From the NCBI GenBank assembly GCA_934149165.1, contig CAKPDY010000026.1, positions 1 through 21,795 of the forward strand: a DNA stretch of 21,795 bases, given 5' to 3'. The position numbers were made by a program, and so were the translations under genes. Origin of the DNA: an uncultured Clostridia bacterium (GTDB lineage: Bacteria > Bacillota > Clostridia > TANB77 > CAG-508). Of this stretch, positions 1 to 6,865 are shown one piece after another; positions within the stretch are counted from its first letter, which is position 1, and every line of letters begins with the position of its first letter. The notes beneath the pieces were generated by a model. That model ran no database searches. It was not told the DNA's origin and saw nothing but the letters and a program-made list of their open reading frames with translations.

Positions 1-1177
1 CCTGTTCTAATGTTAAATAGTCTATTTTGTACCTATTATAAGTAACAATATCTTTAAACTTACTATTTATATCAAATCCATTTTGCCCTAAAACTTCTTT
101 TATTGATACTTTTGAATCTTCAATTTCTTCTTGAGTTGCATTTTCTTTCAAGCTCTCAATATCTGTTCTTTTAGATATTTGTATATCTACTGGAGTTAAT
201 TCAGTAATAGATTTTTTAAATGAATTATTTAGTGATATTGCAGATGATAATACACATATAGTAACAAATAACATTAAGCAAATAATAGTCATTGAAAATA
301 CAGTTGTATTTATTTTGCTATTTAGCTGTCTTAAAACAAACATATTTGTGTTTTTCAAATAAATAGATTTATTTGTTTTAATTACTTGTAATAAAAATCC
401 AGACAAAGACCAGAAAAATAAAAATGTTCCTACACATCCACCTATTATTGGAACAACCATAGGTAGTAAATTTTCTCCTAATAAACTTTTATAATCAACT
501 GTAACTTTATAATAAGAAAATGCAAGTATACAAATAGAAATTATAAAAATTACAACACATAAAAAAGTATTTTTTATTTTTACTTTTTCATTTTTCTTAA
601 TTGCTGTTAATAAATCTATCAATTTGTATTTCGAAATAATAAATGTATTAAATATAAGTACAGCAATATACATTATACTGAAATATATTAATGTTTTTGT
701 ACATGCTGATTTTGAAAATACAAACTCAAATTTTGTCATATTAACTTCAAACATTTTAGCAACTAATACAGACATAAATTGTGAAGCAAATACACCTATT
801 AATAATCCAACACCTAGTGAAATAATACCTATTAATATAGTTTCAATTACTAATATTTTTGATACTTGCCTTTTTCCCATTCCAAGTAACATATATGTTC
901 CAAATTCTTTTTTTCTTCTTTTTATTAAGAAATTATTAGCATAAATTATTAAAAATCCTAAAATAACTGATATAAAAACAGAAACACCAGAAAGTAAATT
1001 TATTAAAAGTTTTATTATTTCTCTTGATGAACTATTCATTGCAAGCCTTGCTTCTTGGCTATCTATTGAATTAAACATATAAAAAATTGCTACACCTAGT
1101 ATTATTGTAAAAAAATAAATTGCATAATCTTTAAAACTTTTTCGTATATTTTTTAGAGATAATTTAAATAACATCAT
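1..1177 (-). CDS. BceB/FtsX-like ABC transporter permease, 3' end outside window
   Basis: Membrane subunit of a BceAB-type exporter or flippase that protects against cell-wall-targeting peptide antibiotics and also serves as the sensor for the partner kinase. The frame is open for 392 codons from ATG 1177 and runs off the left edge. The N-terminus MMLFKLSLKNIRKSFKDY is the usual amphipathic start of this family. It is followed by TM1, TM2 and the cytoplasmic signature KKEFGTYMLLGMGK (about residues 90-103), then further hydrophobic segments and the family-like KLIDLLTA. The family is about 620-670 residues with 10 TMs, so roughly 60% is present. Two adjacent ATG codons are available. The start overlaps the ATPase gene by 14 bp, and its ribosome binding site GGAGGTG (1184-1190) lies inside that gene, so the two are translationally coupled. 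Substrate specificity (bacitracin, lantibiotics or other) cannot be read from the sequence. Confidence 0.9.
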   Translation of the reverse strand, partial: MMLFKLSLKNIRKSFKDYAIYFFTIILGVAIFYMFNSIDSQEARLAMNSSSREIIKLLINLLSGVSVFISVILGFLIIYANNFLIKRRKKEFGTYMLLGMGKRQVSKILVIETILIGIISLGVGLLIGVFASQFMSVLVAKMFEVNMTKFEFVFSKSACTKTLIYFSIMYIAVLIFNTFIISKYKLIDLLTAIKKNEKVKIKNTFLCVVIFIISICILAFSYYKVTVDYKSLLGENLLPMVVPIIGGCVGTFLFFWSLSGFLLQVIKTNKSIYLKNTNMFVLRQLNSKINTTVFSMTIICLMLFVTICVLSSAISLNNSFKKSITELTPVDIQISKRTDIESLKENATQEEIEDSKVSIKEVLGQNGFDINSKFKDIVTYNRYKIDYLTLEQ

Positions 1178-1931
1178 TTAAATCACCTCCAAGAAGTGTT
1201 TGTACCTCAATTATTTTTTCAAAAAATTGTTTTCTTGTATCATTACCTTTTATTAATTCATTAAAAATTTTACCGTCTTTTATAAAAATAATTCTACTTG
1301 CATAAGAAGCTGTAAAAGCATCATGTGTTACCATTAAAATTGTACTTTTTAATTTTTCATTTAGTAACTCAAAAGTATTTAATAATTGTCTTGCTGATTT
1401 GCTATCTAACGCACCAGTTGGTTCATCAGCTAATACAATTTTAGGATTTGTAATTATAGCCCTTGCAGAAGCTATTCTTTGCTTTTGCCCTCCAGATACT
1501 TGATATGGATATTGATTTAATATTTGTGTTATTCCTAATTTTTCTGCAACTTCTTTTACCCTTTTATCAATTTCTTTACTATTTACTTTTTGAATTGTTA
1601 AAGCTAATGCTATATTTTCATAAGCTGTTAAAGTATCTAACAAATTAAAATCTTGAAATATAAAACCTAATTCTTCCCTTCTGAATTTATTTAATTTATT
1701 TCCTTTTAATTTTGTTATGTCTTGATTATTAATAATAATATGACCTGATGTTACTCTATCAATTGTAGAAATACAATTAAGCAATGTTGTTTTTCCACTT
1801 CCACTTGCCCCCATAATTCCTACAAATTCACCATTTTCAACATTAAAACTAATATCATCAATTGCTTTTGTTAAATTAGATTTGTTACCATAGTATTTCT
1901 CTATATTTTTTACCTCTAACACATTACTCAT
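1164..1931 (-). CDS. BceA-type ABC transporter ATP-binding protein
   Basis: ATPase subunit (255 aa, normal family length about 250) that powers the adjacent FtsX-like permease in antimicrobial-peptide resistance. Visible motifs: Walker A GASGSGKTT (41-49), Q-loop Q93 in GFIFQDFNLL, signature VSGGQKQR (145-152), Walker B IVLADEP ending in catalytic E170, D-loop ALD, and the switch histidine in VTHD (H203). The FQDFNLLDTLTAYENI stretch is typical of the MacB/LolD/BceA branch rather than of importers. A weak promoter and a BceR-type operator precede it, and the permease gene overlaps its 3' end. Placement beside an intramembrane-sensing kinase and OmpR regulator argues for Bce function over LolD or FtsE. 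Confidence 0.93.
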   Translation of the reverse strand: MSNVLEVKNIEKYYGNKSNLTKAIDDISFNVENGEFVGIMGASGSGKTTLLNCISTIDRVTSGHIIINNQDITKLKGNKLNKFRREELGFIFQDFNLLDTLTAYENIALALTIQKVNSKEIDKRVKEVAEKLGITQILNQYPYQVSGGQKQRIASARAIITNPKIVLADEPTGALDSKSARQLLNTFELLNEKLKSTILMVTHDAFTASYASRIIFIKDGKIFNELIKGNDTRKQFFEKIIEVQTLLGGDLNDVI

Positions 1932-1959
1932 AACTAAAACCCCTTTCTTTTATAGCTTA

Positions 1960-1988
1960 ATTATAAATAACTTTTAACTTAGTTGCCA
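1960..1988 (-). promoter_or_regulatory. Likely promoter of the bceAB-like operon
   Basis: On the minus strand a -10 box TATAAT (1960-1965) lies 17 bp downstream of TGGCAA (1983-1988), a poor -35 matching TTGACA at three positions. A poor -35 is expected for an activator-dependent promoter. Transcription would begin about 20 bp before the ATPase start at 1931. The BceR-like box sits 21 bp upstream of the -35. Inferred from sequence only. Confidence 0.6.
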
Positions 1989-2009
1989 TTCATTTACATG
2001 ACATTATCC

Positions 2010-2023
2010 TTACATTTTTGTCA
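2010..2023 (-). promoter_or_regulatory. BceR-type response-regulator binding site
   Basis: The minus strand reads TGACA-AAAA-TGTAA. This is an exact fit to the inverted repeat TnACA-N4-TGTAA described for BceR-like regulators upstream of bceAB-type operons. It lies upstream of the ABC operon promoter, where such a factor activates. A further TGTCATGTAA stretch just downstream (1995-2004) contains another TGTAA half-site. The partner is presumably the regulator at 3238-3903. Confidence 0.75.
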
Positions 2024-2069
2024 CATACACTCATAAACACATCAATTTTTTCACTAAAACAGTAAAGTA

Positions 2070-2189
2070 GGCTAGGTAAAATATATTAAAATGCAGTGAA
2101 TGCGCAGTTTGGGAGCGTGAGCACACACACATTTTAGCACCCCAAAACGACCAGCAAATGAACGGAATTTTAATATATTTTACCTAGCC
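2070..2189. repeat. MITE-like element or long structured hairpin with 23-bp inverted repeats
   Basis: A perfect 23-bp inverted repeat (2070-2092 and 2167-2189, each arm containing AGGTAAAATATATTAAAAT or its complement) encloses 74 bp that are about half G+C, far above the surrounding sequence. The core can pair again: GTTTGGG (2107-2113) with CCCAAAAC (about 2142-2149). A second copy of the outermost arm sequence, CTAGCCTAC (2199-2207), complements GTAGGCTAG (2067-2075), so the right end looks duplicated or shifted by 15 bp. No coding capacity and no clear target-site duplication. It fills most of the 293-bp gap between the kinase and the ABC operon. It could be a non-autonomous transposable element, a structured RNA, or a transcription barrier between the two units. 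Confidence 0.65.
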
Positions 2190-2224
2190 GGATACCATCT
2201 AGCCTACATACTAACTATCTATTT

Positions 2225-3241
2225 CTAACAAAATTTATTATAACTCCCCATAGGAAATGTAATTGCAACCTTAGTTCCCACACCTTTTTCTGATTCTAAT
2301 TCCAATCCAATCTCTAATTTTTCGCACAATTTCTTACACAAATACAGCCCTATACCAGTAGATTTTTTTCCAATTATTCTACCATTCTCACCTGTAAATC
2401 CCTTTTCAAACACTCTACAAATTTCTGAACTTTTTATCCCTATGCCATTATCTTTTACAAATAAAATAACTTTTTCTTTTTCTTCCTCAGCAAAAATTTC
2501 TAATTTAGAATTTTCATTTTTCCCATATTTAACGGCATTTTGTATAATCTGATTTAAAATAAACACCATCCACTTACTATCTGTATATACCCATCTATCC
2601 AATCCATGTAAATCCAAATTTACCTTATTTGTTATTAATAAATTTTTATTTTTAATAACAGCAGTATTTACTATCTCTCGTAACTCTACCTTTCCTATAA
2701 TATAATCCTTTTCAACAGTATTGCTTCTTGCATAATACAATGCTTGCTCAATATAATCTTCAACTTTATCTAGCTCTTCATCAATACTTTTTCCTGCTTC
2801 ACTTTTATTATTTTCTATAATCATTTTACTAGTAGCAATTGGTATTTTTATTTCATGAATCCATAATTCTATATATTCTTTATATTCTTCTTGTATTTTT
2901 TTATATTTATTTACATTTTCAATCATAGATTTATCAACATCTTGAATTACTTCTTTTAAAATTTTACCTTCTATAAAATTTGGTGTTTCTATTATTTCTG
3001 AAATCAAATATTTTTCATTTAAATCCTGTAAATTTTTTTCTAATTTATTATAAAATGTTTTTTTATTATAGTATTCTATAGATAATGATATACTTATTAA
3101 TAATAGTGGAAAAACAATTATATAAATTTTAATAAAATTATGTACATCATATGCTATTAAAAATATTTCTATTGTCACTAAAGCTAATATTAACAAACTA
3201 ATTAACAATATTTTCTCTTTTATAAAATTTTTCAAACTCAT
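2225..3241 (-). CDS. BceS-like intramembrane-sensing histidine kinase
   Basis: Sensor kinase (338 aa) that phosphorylates the neighbouring response regulator when the BceAB-type transporter reports peptide-antibiotic flux. Two TM helices (about 12-31 and 37-54) are joined by only a few residues, so there is no extracellular sensor domain; this is the hallmark of BceS-type kinases. The phospho-acceptor H129 is in ELWIHEIKIPI, the Bce/Lia-like variant of the H-box. The ATPase domain shows the N-box with N235 (QNAVKYG), G1 DNGIGIK (264-270), the F-box around FEKGF, and G2 STGIGLYLCKK (294-304). Its ATG overlaps the stop of the response regulator by 4 bp (ATGA), which indicates coupled translation. 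The 23-bp inverted-repeat element begins 35 bp after its stop. Confidence 0.93.
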   Translation of the reverse strand: MSLKNFIKEKILLISLLILALVTIEIFLIAYDVHNFIKIYIIVFPLLLISISLSIEYYNKKTFYNKLEKNLQDLNEKYLISEIIETPNFIEGKILKEVIQDVDKSMIENVNKYKKIQEEYKEYIELWIHEIKIPIATSKMIIENNKSEAGKSIDEELDKVEDYIEQALYYARSNTVEKDYIIGKVELREIVNTAVIKNKNLLITNKVNLDLHGLDRWVYTDSKWMVFILNQIIQNAVKYGKNENSKLEIFAEEEKEKVILFVKDNGIGIKSSEICRVFEKGFTGENGRIIGKKSTGIGLYLCKKLCEKLEIGLELESEKGVGTKVAITFPMGSYNKFC

Positions 3242-3903
3242 ATTAAAATATACCCCTGTCCTCTTTTTGTTTCTATTATATCTTGTAAATTTAATTCTTC
3301 TAACTTGTTTCTTAATCTTTTCATATTTACTGTTAATGTATTATCATCAATAAAGCTCTCACTTTCCCATAAATAATCCATTATTTCATCTCTAGCAATT
3401 ATTTGTCCTTTATGTATTGCTAAATAATACAGTATTTTAAATTCATTTTTTGTAAGCTCTATTTTTTTATTTTGACTTTCTATTATACTTTGAGAAATAT
3501 TTAACACAAATTTTCCACAGTCTATTTTTTCTTGGTTACTACTAGAATTTCTTTTAAGTAATCCAGCTATTTTTGCAAGTAAAATTTGTATATTATATGG
3601 TTTAGTAACATATTGATCTGCACCATAATTTAGACTTATTAATTCATCTATTTCATTGTTTCTACTTGTTACCATTATTATTGGAACATCAGAAATTTTT
3701 CTTACTTCTTTGCAAATATATTCACCATCTATAAAAGGTAAATTTATATCTAGTAATATAAGGTTTGCTTTTTCATTGATAATATCGTTAATTACATCAT
3801 CAAATTTTTCTAAACCTCTTGCTTCATATCCATTTTTATTTAAAAATATTTCTAACTCTTTTCTTAATTTTTCATCATCTTCAACTATTAATATTTTGTT
3901 CAT
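3238..3903 (-). CDS. BceR-like OmpR-family response regulator
   Basis: DNA-binding response regulator (221 aa). The receiver domain occupies about residues 1-115 with acidic pocket E8-D9-D10, phospho-acceptor D52 (LILLDINLPF), switch T79 (MVTS) and K101 (YVTKPY). The winged-helix domain covers about 125-221 and includes the recognition helix region SFIDDNTLTVNMKRLRNKLEE and the wing KRGQGYIL. It is the first gene of the module and overlaps the kinase by 4 bp. Its expected target is the TnACA-N4-TGTAA box at 2010-2023 in front of the ABC genes. Ribosome binding site AAAGGA lies about 11 nt before the ATG. No convincing promoter was found in the 140 bp upstream. Confidence 0.93.
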   Translation of the reverse strand: MNKILIVEDDEKLRKELEIFLNKNGYEARGLEKFDDVINDIINEKANLILLDINLPFIDGEYICKEVRKISDVPIIMVTSRNNEIDELISLNYGADQYVTKPYNIQILLAKIAGLLKRNSSSNQEKIDCGKFVLNISQSIIESQNKKIELTKNEFKILYYLAIHKGQIIARDEIMDYLWESESFIDDNTLTVNMKRLRNKLEELNLQDIIETKRGQGYILI

Positions 3904-4044
3904 TTTAATAACATTCCTTTCTGATTATTGTGCCAATTTTACAGATATAGAAATAACAATTCTTTATTCATTTCTATAGGACTTATAGCATTTTGGTTTT
4001 TTTGTCATCTTATTTATTTTGAACTAACTTCTTTCACATATAAT

Positions 4045-4087
4045 AAAAAAAGAGTATTAAGAATTTTATTCAAACCCTTGATACTCT
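4045..4087 (-). terminator. Rho-independent terminator of tRNA-Glu
   Basis: On the minus strand AGAGTATCAAGG pairs with the complementary CTTAATACTCT arm (4051-4087, imperfect centre), followed by a T run at 4045-4050. It lies 16 bp past the tRNA 3' end. Confidence 0.8.
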
Positions 4088-4102
4088 AATGTTTTATAAT
4101 AT

Positions 4103-4177
4103 TGGTGACCCGTACGGGAATCGAACCCATGATTCGGCCTTGAGAGGGCCGCGTCTTAACCGCTTGACCAACGGGCC
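4103..4177 (-). tRNA. tRNA-Glu (anticodon CTC)
   Basis: A complete cloverleaf of 75 nt with encoded CCA. The acceptor stem is GGCCCGT with ACGGGTC (one G-T pair at position 2-71), with discriminator A. The D-arm contains GGTCAAGCGGTTAAGAC. The anticodon stem CGGCC/GGCCG holds the loop CTCTCAA, giving anticodon CTC, which reads GAG. The T-arm loop is TTCGATT. The body resembles Bacillus tRNA-Glu, which also begins GGCCCGTTGGTCAAGCGGTTAAGAC. It is a single-gene transcript with its own promoter and terminator. In such an AT-rich genome a second tRNA-Glu(TTC) is expected elsewhere, because CTC alone cannot read GAA. Confidence 0.96.
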
Positions 4178-4201
4178 ATATAGTTTTTGTGCTACTTTAT
4201 A

Positions 4202-4231
4202 TTTATAACATATTTCGCACAAAATAGTCAA
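4202..4231 (-). promoter_or_regulatory. Promoter of tRNA-Glu
   Basis: Minus strand TTGACT (4226-4231), 18-bp spacer, TATAAA (4202-4207), about 25 bp upstream of the mature tRNA 5' end. It is squeezed between the mrnC stop and the tRNA, so the tRNA can be transcribed independently of mrnC. Confidence 0.7.
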
Positions 4232-4234
4232 GGT

Positions 4235-4630
4235 TTACATACACATTTTTAAAATTTCTTGTAATCTTTCATCTTGTTTTGTTAAATACAAATATCCAAT
4301 TAATCCTTCAAAAGCTGTAGAATACATATAATCAGCAGGTTCAGCATTTTTAGGCAAATGATGGTTTTCTGCATTTCGTGCTCTTCTTACTATATCTTTT
4401 TCAGAATCTGATAAAATGTTTTCAATTTTTTTCAATAAATCAGCTTGTGCTTTTGCTTTAACATATTTAATAGATTCTATATGTAATTTGTGTGGTTTTA
4501 ATTTTGTATTATTAACTAAATTGGTTCTAATATACAATTCATAAACAGCATCTCCTACATATGCCCATGTTAACGGAGATAGCATATTTACATCAGTTTC
4601 AGATTTTTCTCTATTGATTAATTCTATCAT
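4235..4630 (-). CDS. mrnC: Mini-ribonuclease III
   Basis: Endoribonuclease (131 aa) that lacks the dsRNA-binding domain of full RNase III and matures 23S rRNA ends in Firmicutes. The single RNase III fold is visible. LTWAYVGDAVYELYIR (about 20-35) carries the catalytic-site Asp in VGDAVYE, and DIVRRARNAENHHLPKNA plus STAFEGLIGYLYL (around 109-121, with the second acidic site at E113) are characteristic of MrnC. Length matches the family (about 130-145). ATG 4630 follows the ribosome binding site AAGGAG. In Clostridia this gene usually lies near cysS and rlmB; here neither is in view. It is preceded by an array of three dyad sequences and followed by the tRNA-Glu promoter. Confidence 0.93.
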   Translation of the reverse strand: MIELINREKSETDVNMLSPLTWAYVGDAVYELYIRTNLVNNTKLKPHKLHIESIKYVKAKAQADLLKKIENILSDSEKDIVRRARNAENHHLPKNAEPADYMYSTAFEGLIGYLYLTKQDERLQEILKMCM

Positions 4631-4647
4631 ATTTCAACTCCTTAAAC

Positions 4648-4730
4648 AGTATTTTAATACTATAATTAATTCTTCAATATTATGTTTAAATACTATAATC
4701 ATTTTTTATTCTGTATTTAAATACTGTAAT
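4648..4730. repeat. Three phased dyad repeats upstream of mrnC
   Basis: Three related palindromic sites occur in the 134-bp gap between rbgA and mrnC: AGTATTTTAATACT (4648-4661), TGTTTAAATACT (4683-4694) and the perfect palindrome GTATTTAAATAC (4713-4724). Each is followed by ATAAT or GTAAT. Corresponding bases are 33 and 31 bp apart, about three helical turns. They could be operators or remains of a tandem duplication in AT-rich DNA. Confidence 0.5.
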
Positions 4731-4764
4731 TTTTATGCAATATTTAATATACTTCTTATTTAAA

Positions 4765-5715
4765 TTAGCATTTTTCAATTGTAATTTTGCCTATTTTACC
4801 GCTTCTAAATTCATCTAATATAATTCCAGAAATCTTCTCGTAATCTATTCTGCCACCTGATAAAATAGCTCCTCTTTTTTTAGCAATAATATCCATAATT
4901 TTTAAAATTTTATCATTTTCTTCTTCATCGCTTTTTAAAATTTCTTTAATTATATTTTCATCTAATTTAAATCTTTCAATTACATTTTTTTCATAATTAT
5001 TAATTAAATACTTTAATAATTGAAATGCAATTTCTGTTTTTTCTAAAATATCATCTTTTATTGTTCCAGTAAATGCAAGATTTAAACCAACTTCCTCAGA
5101 TTCAAATTTTGGCCACAATACACCTGGTGTATCCATAAGTTCTATTTCTTCTTGCAAACGAATCCATTGTTTTTGTTTTGTAACACCTGGTCTGTTTCCA
5201 ACTTGTACTATATTTTTCTTTGTTATTCTATTTATAAAAGATGATTTTCCTACATTTGGAATTCCTAAAATCATTATTCTTATAGATTTTCCAATTCTTC
5301 CTTTACTTGCAAATTTCTCTCCATCTTTTTTATATACATTTTGAACTGCTTTTATAACATCATTTATGCCTTTGCCACTATTTGAATCTGTTATAATTGC
5401 TGGTATTCCTTGTTTTTCAAAATGTTTAACCCACTTTTTTGTTTCAATTTCATCTGCTAAATCGCTTTTATTTAATACTACTACTCTTGATTTATTTTTT
5501 GAATATGTTTTAACATCTGGGTTTTGGCTAGACATTGGAATTCTTGCATCTAGTATTTCAACTATTACGTCTATTAGTTTTAGGTCTTCTATTATTTGTC
5601 TTTTTGTTTTTGCCATGTGACCTGGATACCACGAAATGGGGACTTTTGAAAAACTTTTTTGACTATCATTATTCTTCTTTTCTGCTCTCATTTTTCTTTT
5701 TTGATACATATCCAT
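4765..5715 (-). CDS. rbgA: Ribosome biogenesis GTPase RbgA (YlqF)
   Basis: Circularly permuted GTPase (316 aa) needed for late 50S subunit assembly. Motif order is permuted as expected: G4 NKSD (82-85), G5-like SNSGKG (111-116), G1 GIPNVGKS (151-158), G3 DTPG (195-198). The family signature ISWYPGHMAK (27-36) precedes the G domain, and the ANTAR-like C-terminal helical domain follows to KITIEKC. Typical RbgA starts just before the WFPGHM motif; here there is a basic N-terminal extension of about 25 residues, MDMYQKRKMRAEKK and onwards. ATG 5715 has a ribosome binding site GGAAGTG 7 nt upstream, so the extension is probably real. Its first 31 bp are exactly repeated at 6379-6409, upstream of the neighbouring GNAT gene. 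Confidence 0.94.
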   Translation of the reverse strand: MDMYQKRKMRAEKKNNDSQKSFSKVPISWYPGHMAKTKRQIIEDLKLIDVIVEILDARIPMSSQNPDVKTYSKNKSRVVVLNKSDLADEIETKKWVKHFEKQGIPAIITDSNSGKGINDVIKAVQNVYKKDGEKFASKGRIGKSIRIMILGIPNVGKSSFINRITKKNIVQVGNRPGVTKQKQWIRLQEEIELMDTPGVLWPKFESEEVGLNLAFTGTIKDDILEKTEIAFQLLKYLINNYEKNVIERFKLDENIIKEILKSDEEENDKILKIMDIIAKKRGAILSGGRIDYEKISGIILDEFRSGKIGKITIEKC

Positions 5716-5716
5716 T
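5686..5716. repeat. 31-bp direct repeat, copy A (start of rbgA)
   Basis: Identical to 6379-6409, with mismatches immediately on both sides. This copy covers the start codon and the first ten codons of rbgA (MDMYQKRKMR). Confidence 0.9.
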
Positions 5717-5731
5717 TAAATCACTTCCTTT

Positions 5732-6337
5732 TTATTTTAATTTTTTACCATAATATTCAACATCTATTTCTGTTCCATCTGGATATACTTCTTTAGCATT
5801 TTTAATATGTTCTACAAATCCATAATGTTTATATATCTCTTTATTTCTTATTTCTTCAGGTTCCACTCCTAATGTTAATACAGTATAACCTTTATTTTTT
5901 AAATCTTCTTCCATAAATTTATATAATTTAGAAAAATATCCTTTTCCCTCATATTCTTTGTTAATTCTAAAAGCAGTCAAGTATGCAGTTGTATCATATA
6001 CTAATTTATTACTATTTTGAACAATATCGCTAGTTAATACAGCAGTGGCTTCACATATTATTTGATTATTAAGTATTCCATAGTAAGGAATAATTTTACC
6101 ATTTTTATAATTTTTAATGTTTTTTTCTTTCCAAATAATCCAATTTTCTTTTTTTGTTGCTATTGATATTTCATAATCCCATTTTTTATTCATTTCTTCA
6201 ATAGTAGCAATTTTACATATATAGTTGCATTTATCCAATCCTTCATTGTCATAATTCGTATCATATTTATTTCCATCATCGGCAGTTAACGAGTATTTCT
6301 CGGTAACTGATTTTTTATCTAACTCATTATCTCCCAT
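5732..6337 (-). CDS. GNAT-family N-acetyltransferase
   Basis: Acetyl-CoA-dependent acyltransferase of unknown substrate (201 aa from the chosen start). The GNAT core is in the C-terminal half: beta-strand TAYLTAFRINKEY, the pyrophosphate-binding motif A EGKGYFSKLYKFME (variant of Q/RxxGxG/A), then TVLTLGVEPEEIRNKEIYKHYGFVEH (motif B with the typical N-x-Y-x-x-x-GF). The N-terminal half looks like another degenerate GNAT-like region with an Ile/Trp/Lys-rich segment. ATG 6337 is preferred to TTG 6340 because the ribosome binding site AGGAGAG lies 5 nt before it. It ends 16 bp before the rbgA start codon, so they are likely co-transcribed. It is bracketed by a 31-bp repeat of the rbgA 5' end, suggesting that it was inserted there. 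Confidence 0.85.
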   Translation of the reverse strand: MGDNELDKKSVTEKYSLTADDGNKYDTNYDNEGLDKCNYICKIATIEEMNKKWDYEISIATKKENWIIWKEKNIKNYKNGKIIPYYGILNNQIICEATAVLTSDIVQNSNKLVYDTTAYLTAFRINKEYEGKGYFSKLYKFMEEDLKNKGYTVLTLGVEPEEIRNKEIYKHYGFVEHIKNAKEVYPDGTEIDVEYYGKKLK

Positions 6338-6354
6338 CAATACTCTCCTTTCCT

Positions 6355-6408
6355 TTAGTTCTTCATAATTTCTACACTTCTCATTTTTCTTTTTTGATAC
6401 ATATCCAT
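6355..6408 (-). other. 17-codon ORF, duplicated start of rbgA upstream of GNAT
   Basis: Encodes MDMYQKRKMRSVEIMKN; the first ten residues equal the RbgA N-terminus. It has no ribosome binding site, but the promoter at 6417-6445 would start transcription at or just before its ATG, which would allow leaderless translation. Its stop lies within 20 bp of the GNAT start. It may be a relic of the duplication or a leader peptide; no function is known. Confidence 0.45.
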
Positions 6409-6409
6409 T
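6379..6409. repeat. 31-bp direct repeat, copy B
   Basis: Perfect match to 5686-5716, offset by 693 bp, so the pair brackets the GNAT gene. Copy B keeps the rbgA ATG but lacks the ribosome binding site found before copy A. Confidence 0.9.
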
Positions 6410-6416
6410 ATTTTAT

Positions 6417-6445
6417 ATTTTAACATAAAAGCAAGTGATTTTCAA
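6417..6445 (-). promoter_or_regulatory. Promoter of the GNAT-rbgA unit
   Basis: Minus strand TTGAAA (6440-6445), 17-bp spacer, TAAAAT (6417-6422). The predicted start site falls next to the ATG at 6408. The -35 lies in the hairpin of the upstream terminator. Confidence 0.6.
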
Positions 6446-6460
6446 CCAATCACCTGCTTT
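6427..6460 (-). terminator. Hairpin terminator after the permease remnant
   Basis: On the minus strand AAAGCAGGTGATT pairs with AATCACTTGCTTT (6428-6440 with 6448-6460, one mismatch; 7-nt loop), followed by TTTTATGTT. The T tract is short, so it may be a weak terminator. It overlaps the promoter of the next unit. Confidence 0.55.
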
Positions 6461-6505
6461 GTAATTTATATATTTTTTATTCATAATTACTTATAAAAAT
6501 GCAAT

Positions 6506-6865
6506 TTAATTATTTTTATCTTTATACATCTTAACTATATCTTTAAAGCTCATCTTTGTACCATAATTCAAAATCGCATTTGAATATATTTTTATTGCAA
6601 TTTTAGCTATTATTAATATAGTTATAATCAATATAGCAATTGATATTAAAACATCTATAGGCTTAGCAATTCCCATCATTATTCTAAATGGCATACAAAA
6701 AGGTGATGATATTGGAAATAATGATGCAGACACATCTAATATTTGTTCTAACATTCCCGGCTCTAAGAATGCTTTAGCGCTAATTAAAGCTGTTCCAACT
6801 AATACAACTAATTGTAGTAAACCAACTATACCTATTCCTAGTGTTTTACCTAATACTATATTCTG
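6506..6865 (-). pseudogene. C-terminal remnant of an ABC-2 (NatB/YhaP-type) permease
   Basis: The frame is open for 119 residues from 6865 to the stop at 6506 but has no proper start: TAA closes it at 6866-6868. It begins NIVLGKTLGIGIVGLLQLVV, goes through two to three hydrophobic segments, and includes LFPISSPFCMPFRIMMG and the tail SNAILNYGTKMSFKDIVKMYK. These match the end of ABC-2 type Na+-efflux/NatB-like permeases (about 400 residues), so roughly 70% is missing. The 82-residue ORF from ATG 6754 has no ribosome binding site and starts inside a membrane helix. No NatA-like ATPase is nearby. The bases upstream (6869-6953) hold no recognisable permease sequence. It is most likely a leftover after a deletion. 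Confidence 0.75.

Noticed and set aside
624..944. Plus-strand 106-residue ORF
   Set aside because: Lies entirely over the permease gene, whose frame shows clear family motifs; composition is that of an antisense shadow.
6506..6754. Intact 82-residue membrane protein gene
   Set aside because: Its frame continues upstream of the ATG with clear ABC-2 permease sequence, and there is no ribosome binding site, so it is a remnant.
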